Of a DNA stretch of 64,000 bases, positions 44,726 through 53,459 are shown in pieces. The position numbers and the translations under genes are program-made. The stretch lies in NCBI RefSeq assembly GCF_900114375.1, contig NZ_FOSV01000001.1:186001-250000 (forward strand). Reading direction: 5' to 3'. Numbering within the stretch: position 1 is the first letter of the stretch; every line of letters starts with the position of its first letter. The stretch comes from Methylorubrum salsuginis. GTDB taxonomy: Bacteria > Pseudomonadota > Alphaproteobacteria > Rhizobiales > Beijerinckiaceae. The notes beneath the pieces were generated by a model. That model did not search any database, was not told the DNA's origin, and was given only the letters and a program-made list of their open reading frames with translations.

Positions 44726-45922
44726 TCAGCGGGCCGCGGCGGTCGCCGGCAGCACCGGCCGCACCCGGTCGCCGTCGCGCAAGAACGAGCCGGCCCGCGC
44801 CACCACCGTCTCACCCGCGGTCACGCCGGAGCGAATCTCCGTAAAGCCCTCGGCCGAGAGTCCGGTCTCGACCCGGCGGGCGGCGACGCGACCGTCCGCG
44901 ACCACCAGCACCGTGGCGGTGCCGTCGGCGGCGTAGAGCACCGCGGTGAGCGGCACCGCCACCCCCTCGCGCCGCGCCACCTCGACCCGGCCGCGGGCGA
45001 AGGCGCCGATATGGAGCGCCGGATCCGGTGCCAAGCGGATGCGGACACGGCCGAGCCGCGTCGCCCGATCGACCTCCGGATAGACCCGCCGCACCGCGCC
45101 GGGGATCGTGCGCCCGTCCTCCCCTTCGAGGCGCGCCGGATCGCCGGGGTTGAGCCGGGGCAGGGCGGTCTCGGGCACCTCCCCTTCGAGTTCGATCTCG
45201 CCCCGGGCGATCAGGCGGAACAAGGGTTCGCCGACGGCGCTCGCGGTGGCGCCGACGCGGGCCGTGCGGCGGCTGACGATGCCGGCCTCGGGCGCGCGGA
45301 TCTCGGTGCGGGCGCGCCGGAGCGCGATCTCGCGGCCTTGCGCCTTCGCCGCGGCGCGGTCGGCTTGGGCGAGCGCCAGACCGGCGCGGGCCGCATCGAG
45401 GCGCCCGGCCGCCCCCTCGGCGGCCGAGACCCGCTGCTCCAGGGTGACCGCGGTGGCGTTGCCGGTTTTGACCAAGGCCTGCGCCCGTTCCAGAGCTTGG
45501 CGCGCCTCGACCTGCGCCGCCTCGGCCTGGACGATCTGGCTCTTCGCTTGAAGGATCGCGGCGTCCGCCTTGGCGATGGCGGCGGCGTTCGCGGCTTCCT
45601 GCGTCTCGATCATTTCCAGGGAGAGGCGGGCCAGCACCGCGCCCTTCTCGACCCGGTCGCCCTCCTCCACCGCGAGTTCGACGATGCGCAGGCCCTCGAC
45701 CTCGGGGGCGACCAGGATCTCGTCGCGGGGCACCAGCGTGCCGGTGACGATCGCCCGCTCGACGATCTCCCGCCGCTCGGCGGGCACCACGCTCACCGCC
45801 GGCAGGAGCGAGGCCGGGTCCGGCACGGCGGCCGTCGGCGGCGCCTCCTCGGCGGCGCATGCGACGCCGGGGGCGAAGCTCAGGCAGGCCGCGACCGGCA
45901 GGACGAGGAGGCGGGCGGACAT
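44726..45922 (-). CDS. RND pump periplasmic adaptor (membrane fusion protein)
   Basis: The 398-residue protein has a signal peptide (MSARLLVLPVAACLSFAPG, cleaved near VACA). A biotinyl-lipoyl-like hybrid region follows (VERAIVTGTLVPRDEI, VEEGDRVEKGAVLARL), then an alpha-helical hairpin rich in Ala and Gln (AIAKADAAILQAKSQIVQAE), the second lipoyl half (EIRAPEAGIVSRRTARVG) and a beta-barrel region. It links the RND pump to an outer-membrane channel. The start is the ATG at 45922, as the longer upstream frame has no signal. It is the first gene of the pump operon. Confidence 0.9.
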   Translation of the reverse strand: MSARLLVLPVAACLSFAPGVACAAEEAPPTAAVPDPASLLPAVSVVPAERREIVERAIVTGTLVPRDEILVAPEVEGLRIVELAVEEGDRVEKGAVLARLSLEMIETQEAANAAAIAKADAAILQAKSQIVQAEAAQVEARQALERAQALVKTGNATAVTLEQRVSAAEGAAGRLDAARAGLALAQADRAAAKAQGREIALRRARTEIRAPEAGIVSRRTARVGATASAVGEPLFRLIARGEIELEGEVPETALPRLNPGDPARLEGEDGRTIPGAVRRVYPEVDRATRLGRVRIRLAPDPALHIGAFARGRVEVARREGVAVPLTAVLYAADGTATVLVVADGRVAARRVETGLSAEGFTEIRSGVTAGETVVARAGSFLRDGDRVRPVLPATAAAR

Positions 45923-46116
45923 GGGGCTTCGCTTCGACGGAGGACGGGCAAGGGCCACCCTCCCCTTGTCTACAACGGCGGGCGATTTGATGGCGCGCCC
46001 CAACGTCGCAGTGCAACCGCGGCCGCTCACGCGGGTTGTCCCATCACAGGATTCGCGGCGTCTCCCCGAGAGCCGCCGGCCGAACCGACGACACACCCCT
46101 CACCGAGGTTCCCGGC

Positions 46117-46299
46117 ATGAGCATCTTCCAGATCCGCCAGAAGACCAGCGGCGCCGTCCTCTGGACCGGCAGCGCCGACGACGAGCGCACCGCCCTCGAC
46201 GCCATGGCCCGCGAGGCCGGCTACGCCGACTACGCCGCCCTCCCCGACGGCCTGCGCAGCGCCGGCTTCGAGGCCTCGAAGCTCGACCTGATCTCGTAA
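46117..46299 (+). CDS. small conserved-looking hypothetical protein
   Basis: The 60-residue product starts MSIFQIRQKTSGAVLWTGSA. It contains a beta-type N-terminus, a helix (DERTALDAMAREAGYADYAAL) and ends KLDLIS. No export signal or known family was recognised. The composition is well balanced, unlike noise frames. It is divergent from the RND operon and ends before the hairpin repeat copy B. Confidence 0.5.
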   Translation: MSIFQIRQKTSGAVLWTGSADDERTALDAMAREAGYADYAALPDGLRSAGFEASKLDLIS

Positions 46300-46320
46300 G
46301 AGTCCGGGGTCCCAAAGAGG

Positions 46321-46433
46321 CCGGGGTCCCAAGGGCCTCAGGCCCTTGGTGGGGTGTCGGGGCAAGGCCCCGACGATCGCAGGGCTCTGCCCTGCACCCG
46401 CGAAAGGACGCCGTCCTTTCGAAACCCATGACT
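46321..46433. repeat. modular multi-hairpin intergenic repeat, copy B
   Basis: This copy has the same order of hairpins as copy A: CCAAGGGCC/GGCCCTTGG, GGGGC/GCCCC, CAGGGC/GCCCTG, CGAAAGGAC/GTCCTTTCG and an ACCCATGACT end. A short duplication of CCGGGGTCCCAA stands at 46304 and 46321. It again separates two convergent genes. Confidence 0.8.
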
Positions 46434-46453
46434 CGGTCGTGACCACGATCCAA

Positions 46454-46491
46454 TGAAGAGCGCCGGGGCGGGCACGCCCCGGCGCTCTTCA
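46454..46491 (-). terminator. strong hairpin at the end of mazG
   Basis: The arms TGAAGAGCGCCGGGGC (46454-46469) and its complement (46476-46491) enclose a 6-base loop. The arm includes the mazG stop codon. It has no T-tract in the mazG direction. With the adjoining hairpin repeat it would stop transcription from both sides. Confidence 0.7.
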
Positions 46492-47355
46492 TGCTTCCGC
46501 GCGCTTCACCGCCTGCCACGCGGCTTCCATGGTGGCGAGGTCGCTCGCCTCCAGGCCGCCGTCGAGGCGGGCCGCCATGGCGGCGAAGCGCCGCTCGAAC
46601 TTGCGCGTGCCCCGGCGCAGCGCCTCCTCCGGATCGACGCCCGCGTGGCGGGCGAGGTTGGCGACCGAGAACAGCAGGTCGCCGATCTCCTCGGCCACCG
46701 CCTCCGCGTCGCCGTCACTCAAGCTCTCCTCGACCTCGTCGGTTTCCTCGCGCACCTTGGCGAGCACTTGGCCTGCGTCCGGCCAGTCGAAGCCCGTCGC
46801 CGCCGCCCGGCGGGACACCTTGTCGGCCCGCGCCAGCGCCGGCAGCGCCCGGGGCACGTCGGCGAACGGGCCGGGCTCGGCCTTCTCTTTGCCGGAAGCG
46901 GCTTTCGCCGCCCGCTCCTGCGCCTTGATCCTGGCCCAGGCCGCCTCGATCGCCGCCGGATCAGCCGGCCGCTCGCCGGGCGGCAGGAAGGCGCCGTCCG
47001 CGTCGAACACGTGCGGATGGCGCCGGATCAGCTTGGCGCCAATCGCCTCGGCCACGTCGTCGAAGCCGAACGCGCCGGCCTCTTCCGCGAGGCGGGCCTG
47101 GAACACGACCTGCAGCAGCAGGTCGCCGAGTTCGTCGCGCACGTCGTCCGCGTCGCCGCGCTCCACCGCGTCGGCGACCTCGTAGGCCTCCTCGATCGTG
47201 TAGGGCACGATGCTCTCCGGCGTCTGCGCCAGATCCCAGGCGCAGCCCCGTTCGGGATCGCGCAGACGCGCCATCAGCCCCCGCAGCCTGTCGATCGCCG
47301 TCCCGTCCCGCTCCGCCATCCGCCCGGCCTCCGGCTGTTTTTCGAAGTCGCTCAT
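46489..47355 (-). CDS. mazG: nucleoside triphosphate pyrophosphohydrolase MazG
   Basis: The 288-residue enzyme hydrolyses NTPs to NMP and pyrophosphate, lowering ppGpp or cleaning up damaged nucleotides. Two MazG domains are visible: residues about 20-110 with TIEEAYEVADAVERGD and DELGDLLLQVVFQARLAEE, and about 195-265 with REETDEVEESL and EEIGDLLFSVANLARH; the EExxE and ExxD motifs bind Mg. The ATG at 47355 is chosen because the upstream frame has no conserved sequence. Its 5' end lies next to the iteron region, so its promoter may overlap the proposed origin. Confidence 0.9.
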   Translation of the reverse strand: MSDFEKQPEAGRMAERDGTAIDRLRGLMARLRDPERGCAWDLAQTPESIVPYTIEEAYEVADAVERGDADDVRDELGDLLLQVVFQARLAEEAGAFGFDDVAEAIGAKLIRRHPHVFDADGAFLPPGERPADPAAIEAAWARIKAQERAAKAASGKEKAEPGPFADVPRALPALARADKVSRRAAATGFDWPDAGQVLAKVREETDEVEESLSDGDAEAVAEEIGDLLFSVANLARHAGVDPEEALRRGTRKFERRFAAMAARLDGGLEASDLATMEAAWQAVKRAEA

Positions 47356-47423
47356 AGCCGCTCCTGCGCTGCTGCGGCAGCAGCCGACGGCGGGGACAAA
47401 CCAGGGCGAATCCGGTCCGACCC

Positions 47424-47432
47424 TGTGCAAAA
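47424..47432 (-). promoter_or_regulatory. DnaA box
   Basis: The minus strand reads TTTTGCACA, a full match to the DnaA-box consensus TTWTNCACA. It lies next to the AT-rich segment and about 170 bp from the first iteron. A single box can occur by chance, but the position fits an origin. Confidence 0.5.
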
Positions 47433-47600
47433 TTCCCTTAATTCCTTTTGAAAATCAGGGTATCCGGCGTGTTCGTTTTGCCGAACGCTGCTCCAACCCC
47501 CTTAGGAAAGCTATCTGTAAAGGATTCTTCGAGAGTCAGTTCGGCAAGTTATAGGGGGAGCCGAATTCCCCCGTCCGGCCCGTGGCTTGGACCCTGTTCG

Positions 47601-47817
47601 CGCATCGAACTCTGCGTGGATGCGCATCGAACTCTGCGTGGACCCGCATGGGATTCTGCGCGCGGCGAACGGGGAATCGCATCGGATTCTGCGCGGGTCT
47701 GCACGGGATTCGGCGTGGATCGCGGGGCCCGCCGGTGGATCGTGGGGACAAGGCGGGGCGCAGGGGCGTATCGAACTCTGCGTGACCCCGGTTGCCCCCG
47801 TATCGAATTCTGCGCGG
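47601..47817 (+). repeat. array of seven 19-bp iterons
   Basis: The copies start at 47601, 47623, 47645, 47678, 47700, 47767 and 47799. The consensus is CGCATCGAAYTCTGCGYGG; the first two are identical and the others differ at one to six positions. Spacings are 22, 22, 33, 22, 67 and 32 bp, that is multiples of 11 or one base off, so all copies present the same helix face. This is the hallmark of binding sites for a plasmid Rep initiator. Confidence 0.9.
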
Positions 47818-48038
47818 CCCTTTTCCCGCCTGCCTGTGCAGAGCGGGCCGGGGATGCGTGAATTGCCGGGAAAACTCGTTCGACGCCTGGGACTCCGCGG
47901 AGCCGAATCGCGACAGGGTGGTTGGCGGCAGAAGCGCGGATCGAAGCTCGGCCGCGCTGGAACCTCAGGATTGTCGAACCCGTGACCTCCCCTTCCCTCC
48001 TCACCCGCGTTCCGGCGGCGGGGCTTTAGGCGCCGGCC

Positions 48039-49124
48039 ATGTCCGGGCTCGAGGCCAAGATCGACCGGATCCGCGACGCGGACCTGCGCGCCGAGCTGGA
48101 GGCGGCGCGCGGCGGCTTCCTGTTCGCGCCGATCGTCGAGCACCTGCTCTACCGCCAGCGCGAGCGTGACGCCGAGCGGGCCGCCGCCGGGGCGCAGGCC
48201 GAGCGCCGCGAGGCCATGGGCCGCGACCGCCGCCGCCGGGAGGCCGTGCGCGAGGTCATCGAGAACGAGCCGACGGCCCCGGAAAACCTCCAGCACCTGC
48301 ACTCGGTCCTGGCGCTCTGCGGCCTGCCCTACCGCGATCCCGGCGGAGCCCGCGAATTCGTGCGGGAATACGGCCGCAATTCGCTCAGCCTCATGGCCGG
48401 GCGCCTGAAGAACCCGGTGACCGGCGAGATGGAGCCGCAGGGCCTCCCCTACGGCCCCAAGGCGCGGCTGGTGCTGCTGCATCTCTGCACCGAGGCGGTG
48501 CGCCAGAGGAGCCCGACGATCGAGGTCGCCGACAGCCTCTCGGGCTTCATGAAGGCCATGGGCTTTGCCGTCACCGGCGGCGAGCGCGGCACGATCGGCG
48601 CCTTCAAGGACCAGCTCAACCGGCTGGCCGCCTGCTCGATGCAGATCGGGCTGTGGGACGGCGAGGGCCAGGCCTCGACCCTCAACGTGCCGCCCTTCCG
48701 TTCCCTGGAGCTGTGGCGCCGCGGCGACGACGGCCTCGTTTGGCAGAAGACCGTCTCGTTCCACCAAGACTTCTACGACAGCCTGATCCGCCACGCCCTG
48801 CCGGTCGATATCCGGGCCGCCCGCGCCTTCTCCGGCTCGGCGCGCAAGCTCGACCTGCTGTTCTGGACCGGCTATCGCCTCCGCGCCCTCCAGCGGCCAC
48901 TCAGGCTCACCTGGGAGAACCTGCACCGCCAGTTCGGTGCCGAGAATGCCAGCCTGCGCAGCTTCCGCCAGGCCTTCAAGGCCGATCTCGCCGGCCTCTT
49001 GGAGGTGTTTCCCAAACTCCGCATCGACCTCGACGAGGGCGGCCTCCTCCTCCACCCGGCCGATCCCGGCAGCCTGCTGGTCCCGCCCAAGGCGGCGCGT
49101 ACGGCCAAGGCCGCGCGGGGGTGA
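48039..49124 (+). CDS. repA: RepA_C-family replication initiator
   Basis: The 361-residue protein matches plasmid RepA proteins of the RepA_C type. An N-terminal helical region rich in Arg and Glu (about 1-75) precedes the core: NSLSLMAGRLKNPVTGEM, LPYGPKARLVLLHLCTEAVR (136-155), DSLSGFMKAMGFAVTGGERG, TIGAFKDQLNRLAACSMQIG and the winged-helix-like WENLHRQFGAE. It should bind the iterons and open the origin. The ATG at 48039 precedes SGLEAKIDRI. No parAB, integrase or transposase lies nearby. A chromosomally integrated plasmid, a relic, or a stable host factor are all possible. Confidence 0.85.
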   Translation: MSGLEAKIDRIRDADLRAELEAARGGFLFAPIVEHLLYRQRERDAERAAAGAQAERREAMGRDRRRREAVREVIENEPTAPENLQHLHSVLALCGLPYRDPGGAREFVREYGRNSLSLMAGRLKNPVTGEMEPQGLPYGPKARLVLLHLCTEAVRQRSPTIEVADSLSGFMKAMGFAVTGGERGTIGAFKDQLNRLAACSMQIGLWDGEGQASTLNVPPFRSLELWRRGDDGLVWQKTVSFHQDFYDSLIRHALPVDIRAARAFSGSARKLDLLFWTGYRLRALQRPLRLTWENLHRQFGAENASLRSFRQAFKADLAGLLEVFPKLRIDLDEGGLLLHPADPGSLLVPPKAARTAKAARG

Positions 49125-49577
49125 GGGCATGTTCCGTATAGGAACGGAACATCGCACATTCCCAGGCGAGAAATCCCTGACGCAAATTCCCAGCATGAGT
49201 TAGACGATGAGGCATGGAATATTCCTTATTCCATGCCTCATGCGTCTGCCTCGTTCCATCGAAGCGATCCAACACTCCGCTGTCCTCGGAAGGACCGCGT
49301 CGGCAGCCGCTCCGGCGCGGTCTCACTCCTTTCGAAAAGGTCGATCCCTGGATGTCTTCGTCTCCGCCTCGCGATGATCGCGGGGAGCGGAAGACGACAG
49401 CGGAACGCGGATCGCGCGCGTTGCTTTACGGAATATGGAATGTCCAGAACTCCAAAATTCTGAAAGTAAGGGAATAAAGGCAGCGCCTCGATCCTTATAT
49501 TCCATTCCGTTCCAATCTGCGCTATCTTCCCTTCATCGCCCCCCTTCCGCATCGGGGCCCGTCGGAGCGTTCGGAAC
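49125..49577. promoter_or_regulatory. palindrome-rich region with GGAAT motifs between RepA and the HARE protein
   Basis: The 453-bp gap is unusually AT-rich and structured. TGTTCCG/CGGAACA (49130-49151) and a perfect 15-bp hairpin ATGAGGCATGGAATA (49207-49241) are followed by a diverged copy of the repeat seen at 17346 (about 49256-49380). Then come GGAATATGGAATG (49431) and ATATTCCATTCCG (49497). A direct repeat GCAMATTCCCAG lies at 49154 and 49182. The repeated GGAAT/ATTCC words suggest operator sites for RepA or for the next gene's product. Confidence 0.55.
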
Positions 49578-50138
49578 ATGGGGCTGTCGGAAGCGCAGGC
49601 CGAGGCGAGGTTGGCGGAGCTGCGCCGCCGCCGCGACGCCATCGAGCGGGAGATCGCCGACCTCGTCCTCTATCTCGATCTCGGCCGCCGCCTCGCGGGG
49701 CAGGGGAGCGCGGCGGCCTTCGGCGAGGCGGCGGACGCGCCCGCTCCGCTCCACCCTGCCCCGCCGCCTCCGGCCGCGGAGCCGGCCCGGGCGTCCTCGC
49801 CCGCGGCCTCGCCCGCGCCTTGGGCTCCCGCGCCGCCCTCCCCGGCTCCGTCCGCCGCACGGGCGGAGCCCGAGCCCGGCGGCCTGTCGGAGACGGTGCA
49901 GGCGCGCCGCTACGGCCGGGCCCTGATCGAGGCGGCGCTGGCCACCCTGGAGGAGGCCGGGCGGCCGCTCCACGCCAGCGAGATCTGGGCGCGGCTGTCC
50001 GATCAGGGCTTTGCCCTGCCGGGCGCCGATCCGGTGGCGGCCCTCAACACGCGTCTGTGGAAGCGCTCCGGCCCTGGCGGCCCGCTCCGTCGGCTCGGCG
50101 ACGCCGTCTACGCCCCGGCCGAGGCGGAGGAGGGGTGA
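49578..50138 (+). CDS. coiled-coil protein with a C-terminal HARE-type winged helix
   Basis: The 186-residue protein has an N-terminal coiled coil (about 5-40: QAEARLAELRRRRDAIEREI), a Pro/Ala-rich linker (50-100) and a C-terminal winged helix (108-182: RALIEAALATLEEAGRPLHASEIWARL, then ALNTRLWKRSG and LGDAVYAPAE). The latter matches the HARE-HTH (HB1/ASXL, PF05066-like) domain, found in RNA polymerase delta and in restriction-linked or chromatin proteins. It lies downstream of RepA in the same direction, after a palindrome-rich gap. It may bind those palindromes, perhaps as replication or partition factor; that is inference. Confidence 0.65.
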   Translation: MGLSEAQAEARLAELRRRRDAIEREIADLVLYLDLGRRLAGQGSAAAFGEAADAPAPLHPAPPPPAAEPARASSPAASPAPWAPAPPSPAPSAARAEPEPGGLSETVQARRYGRALIEAALATLEEAGRPLHASEIWARLSDQGFALPGADPVAALNTRLWKRSGPGGPLRRLGDAVYAPAEAEEG

Positions 50139-50250
50139 CGCGGATCGTCCCTGTCGAGGGTTCGAGCCTCTGGCGAGACGGTGCCGTCATCGCCCGCCGG
50201 ATCGCGAAGGAGGGCGGGAGACCCGGTGCCGGACCCCCTCCCCCATCGCG

Positions 50251-51546
50251 TCACCGCCCGGCGACGGTCCCCACCGAGCCCGTGCCCTCCGCATGCCCCC
50301 CGTCGCCCTGGGGATTGTCGGCAAACGCGGTGCCGTTGCGGCCGAGCGCTTGGCCGTGGGCGAACAGGGCCTGCATGTAGGGCCGGTCGAACGGGCGCTC
50401 CGAGGTCTGGGTGAAGCGCCGATCGATCAGCGCCACCTGCAGGTCGAGGCCGGTGCGCTGGGCGTAGGAACGGGTGAGCGCCAGCGCCGCGCGGGTCTGC
50501 GCCTTGATCGCCGCCGACATGGTCCGGCCCAGCACCGAGAGCACCGAGCGGCCCGCCATCTGGAATTCGGGCTCCAGCCGGTTGTTGACCACGAGGTAGA
50601 TGCGCGAGGCCGGCAGGATCAGCCGGGTCTCGCCCGCCACAGCCGCCGCGGGGGCGAGGAAGAACGGGCCCATGGCACCGCCGTCGTCGTGCATCTCCTC
50701 GAAGTTCTTGCCGCCGCTGCTCGCCGGGATCAGCACCGGCGGAAACACGCCGGGCACGGCGGTCGAGGCCAGCACGATCTCGCGGAACAGCTTGAGGGCG
50801 CGGGCCTCGCCCTGGGCGTTGAGGGTCGCGATCGCGCCCATGTCCCACAGGATCGGCCGCTCGCTGTCGACCTGGGTGGTGGCGATCAGCAGGCGCCGGC
50901 CCTTGGCGTGCTCGGCCGCCACCGCCTTGAGGAGGGCCGGCGTCACGGAACGCTCGATCCGCTCCTTCAGCGGCCACGTGTCGGTCAGCGAATCCCGCGT
51001 GCCGCCGAACTCGAACACGTCGGCGGCCGAGATCTCGGTGTAGTTCTGCTTCAAGGCCCCGTCGGCCTGTGGCCCGACGAAGGCGAAGGGGGCGATCAGG
51101 GCGCCGGTCGAGACGCCGGTGACGACGCCGAAGACCGGCCGGTCGCCGCGCTCGCTCCAGCCCGCCAGCAGGCCGGCGGCGAAGGCGCCGTTCTCCCCGC
51201 CCCCCGACAGGACCAGCCAGGGATCGGAGGCCTTGTCGGCCGTCTCCAGCAGCGCCTTGAAGGCCGCCGCGTCGTCGCCCGCGAGGCGCACCGATGACGG
51301 CAATCCCTCGGGCCGGGCGCTCGCGGCCTCGGCCGCGGTATAGTCCGGCCGCTCCTCGGGCGCCTTCTCGGCCGGTCTCTCGACCGGCTTCTCGGCCAGC
51401 ATCTTCTTGGCCGTCGCTCGCTCGGCCGCGAAGGCGGGCGAGCCGAGCGCCATGGCGCTGCCGAGCAAAGTGAGCACGAGGCCCCGGCGCATCCGCCCGG
51501 CGGCCGGCAGCGCCCGCTCGTTCGAAATCGTGATCCGTTTCGGCAT
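50251..51546 (-). CDS. exported patatin-like phospholipase
   Basis: The 431-residue protein has a signal peptide ([20 protein letters not shown]) and a Lys/Glu/Pro-rich spacer. The patatin domain has [13 protein letters not shown] (oxyanion GGG), GVSTGAL with the nucleophile Ser, and the catalytic Asp in DDGGAMGP. Such enzymes cleave phospholipid acyl esters. GAGGGA upstream supports the ATG at 51546. The gap to the divergent lyase gene is 456 bp. The C-terminal region is Asn/Gly/Ser-rich. Confidence 0.85.
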   Translation of the reverse strand: MPKRITISNERALPAAGRMRRGLVLTLLGSAMALGSPAFAAERATAKKMLAEKPVERPAEKAPEERPDYTAAEAASARPEGLPSSVRLAGDDAAAFKALLETADKASDPWLVLSGGGENGAFAAGLLAGWSERGDRPVFGVVTGVSTGALIAPFAFVGPQADGALKQNYTEISAADVFEFGGTRDSLTDTWPLKERIERSVTPALLKAVAAEHAKGRRLLIATTQVDSERPILWDMGAIATLNAQGEARALKLFREIVLASTAVPGVFPPVLIPASSGGKNFEEMHDDGGAMGPFFLAPAAAVAGETRLILPASRIYLVVNNRLEPEFQMAGRSVLSVLGRTMSAAIKAQTRAALALTRSYAQRTGLDLQVALIDRRFTQTSERPFDRPYMQALFAHGQALGRNGTAFADNPQGDGGHAEGTGSVGTVAGR

Positions 51547-51610
51547 CGACGCACGTCCCTCGACGGTGTTCGATCTGCGTGGACCCCCGATGCATCCGCT
51601 CATCGGATGT

Positions 51611-51640
51611 CGCCTGCCGGTCGCGCGCGACCGGCAGGCG
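51611..51640. repeat. 30-bp perfect palindrome in the patatin-lyase gap
   Basis: The half-site CGCCTGCCGGTCGCG (51611-51625) is followed directly by its complement (51626-51640). It lies between divergent genes about 65 bp before the patatin start, so an operator or a cruciform repeat are both possible. The remaining part of the 456-bp gap (51547-52002) has no other element that I can name. Confidence 0.55.
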
Positions 51641-52002
51641 TTTCGGAAATCCACACGCCCGCCTCGGCCGGAAAACACGGCCCGGCCCGGAGCGTTCCAG
51701 GCCGCCAAGCTTTGCCGGACCAGCAATCCTCGCCAATCTGCTGCGGACCAGCCTCGGATGCGGTGCGCGGGCACACCCGAATCCTTGACCGAATCTTGCG
51801 CTTTCCCGCCGATGATCTTCGCGAAAACGGTATCGCGCAATGCTCGAATGCATCCGGCGCAACGGTTGTCCGTATCTGTTCCGTCCTGACCGCGTCGGGT
51901 CCTGCGGCCAGTCGCCACCCTTCGCCGAAAGCCCGGCTTTACGGCGGGGGCCGGGGTGCTCTAACCGGTTCTCCAGACGCCGAAACCGGAGCCCGACATC
52001 CG

Positions 52003-53052
52003 ATGAAACTGCCCCGCCGCTTCTTCCAGCCGCTCGCCGCCGGCGCGCCCGAGCCGTTCCGCGAGCTGCCGATCAAGCTCGAGCGGATGATTCACTTCGT
52101 GCCGCCCCACAACGAGAAGGTCCGCGCCCGCGTGCCGGAGCTCGCCAAGACCGTCGACGTGGTGCTCGGCAATCTGGAGGATGCGGTCCCCGCCGACCAG
52201 AAGGAGGCGGCGCGCAAGGGCTTCGTCGAGATGGCCAAGGCCACCGATTTCGCCGCCTCCGGCACCGGCCTTTGGACGCGCATCAATGCCCTGAACTCGC
52301 CCTGGATCCTCGACGACCTGTTCACCCTGGTGGCCGAGGTCGGCGACAAGCTCGACGTCGTGATGGTGCCGAAAGTCGAGGGTCCGTGGGACATCCACTA
52401 CATCGACCAGCTGCTGGCCCAGCTCGAGGCGCGGCATAACGTCAAGAAGCCGATCCTCGTCCACGCCATCCTCGAGACCGCCGAGGGCGTGGCCAATGTC
52501 GATGCCATCGCCTGCGCCTCGCCGCGGATGCACGGCATGAGCCTCGGCCCGGCCGACCTCGCGGCCTCCCGCGGCATGAAGACCACCCGCGTCGGCGGCG
52601 GCCATCCGGACTACAAGGTGCTGTCCGACCCGAAGGGCGACGCCGAGCGCTCGTCCGCCCAGCAGGATCTGTGGCACTACACCATCGCCCGGATGGTCGA
52701 TGCCTGCATGGCCAACGGCATCAAGGCGTTCTACGGCCCGTTCGGCGATTTCTCGGATTCGGCCGCCTGCGAGGTCCAGTTCCGCAACGCCTTCCTGATG
52801 GGCTGCGCCGGCGCCTGGACGCTGCATCCGAGCCAGGTGGCGCTGGCCAAGACCGTGTTCGCCCCCGATCCGGCCGAGGTGAACTTCGCCTCCCGTATCG
52901 TCGAGGCCATGCCCGACGGCACCGGCGCGGTGATGATCGACGGCAAGATGCAGGACGACGCCACGTGGAAGCAGGCCAAGGTCATCGTCGACCTCGCCCG
53001 GCTCGTGGCCGACAAGGACCCGGACCTCGCCAAGGTCTACAATCTGCCCTGA
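52003..53052 (+). CDS. HpcH/HpaI-family CoA-ester lyase (malyl-CoA lyase-like)
   Basis: The 349-residue TIM-barrel enzyme shows the family's acidic metal ligands in [16 protein letters not shown] and [12 protein letters not shown], the substrate loop [24 protein letters not shown] and the late HPSQ. The subgroup starting MKLPRRFF is distinct from the standard malyl-CoA lyase MclA of the serine cycle. It probably cleaves or forms malyl-, beta-methylmalyl- or citramalyl-CoA, or acts as a malyl-CoA thioesterase; the exact reaction cannot be told. hspQ follows 60 bp downstream. Confidence 0.75.
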   Translation: MKLPRRFFQPLAAGAPEPFRELPIKLERMIHFVPPHNEKVRARVPELAKTVDVVLGNLEDAVPADQKEAARKGFVEMAKATDFAASGTGLWTRINALNSPWILDDLFTLVAEVGDKLDVVMVPKVEGPWDIHYIDQLLAQLEARHNVKKPILVHAILETAEGVANVDAIACASPRMHGMSLGPADLAASRGMKTTRVGGGHPDYKVLSDPKGDAERSSAQQDLWHYTIARMVDACMANGIKAFYGPFGDFSDSAACEVQFRNAFLMGCAGAWTLHPSQVALAKTVFAPDPAEVNFASRIVEAMPDGTGAVMIDGKMQDDATWKQAKVIVDLARLVADKDPDLAKVYNLP

Positions 53053-53112
53053 TCGTCGCGCATGGTGGCCTCGCATTGGCAGGGAGCCGGCGCGAGGCCT
53101 ATCTTGTCGGTC

Positions 53113-53454
53113 ATGACCCAGCAGACCAGCATGAGAACCGCGAAATTCGGCCTCGGTGCGGTGGTCCGGCACCGGATCTACCCGTTCCGGGGCGTGGTGT
53201 TCGACGTCGATCCGGAATTCGCCAACACCGAGGAATGGTGGCTGGCGATTCCGGAAGAGGTCCGCCCGCGCAAGGACCAGCCGTTCTACCACCTGCTCGC
53301 CGAGAACGCGGACAGCGAGTACGTCGCCTACGTCTCCGAGCAGAACCTCGTGCCCGATACCTCCGGCGAGGCCCTGCGCCATGCCGGCATCAACGAGGTG
53401 TTCGAGCGCGCCCCCGACGGCGGCTACCGCATGCGGCTGGGCCACGCGAACTGA
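53113..53454 (+). CDS. hspQ: heat shock protein HspQ
   Basis: The protein of about 113 residues matches HspQ: AKFGLGAVVRHRIYPFRGVVFDVDPEFANTEEW, PFYHLLAENADSEYVAYVSEQNLVPD and a final FERAPDGGYRMRLGH. HspQ binds hemimethylated DNA in enterics and is a specificity factor for Lon-type proteolysis. The ATG at 53113 is used; Met at 53131 is also possible. It ends 93 bp before the stop of the convergent DoxX gene, with repeat copy C between. Confidence 0.9.
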   Translation: MTQQTSMRTAKFGLGAVVRHRIYPFRGVVFDVDPEFANTEEWWLAIPEEVRPRKDQPFYHLLAENADSEYVAYVSEQNLVPDTSGEALRHAGINEVFERAPDGGYRMRLGHAN

Positions 53455-53459
53455 TGGCG

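Larger units (their letters stand above)
47356..48038. other. candidate iteron-type replication origin
   Basis: The 683-bp gap before the RepA gene contains, in order: a perfect DnaA box (47424), a comparatively AT-rich segment (about 47420-47560, with AAAATTCCCTTAATTCC), and seven iterons (47601-47817), then about 220 bp of leader. This order of DnaA box, AT-rich unwinding region, iterons and rep gene is that of iteron plasmid origins. No other gene is seen. Confidence 0.75.

Noticed and set aside
42041..46120. A 1359-codon plus-strand frame over the RND pump
   Set aside because: It covers both pump genes in antisense, has the charged low-complexity composition of shadow frames, and shows no motif.
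47601..47817. Reading the iterons as a CRISPR array
   Set aside because: Repeats are only 19 bp, spacers are as short as 3 bp, and no cas gene is present.
47511..49196. Minus-strand frame running over the iterons and RepA gene
   Set aside because: It is antisense to RepA, and over the iterons its repeated peptide words merely reflect the DNA repeats.
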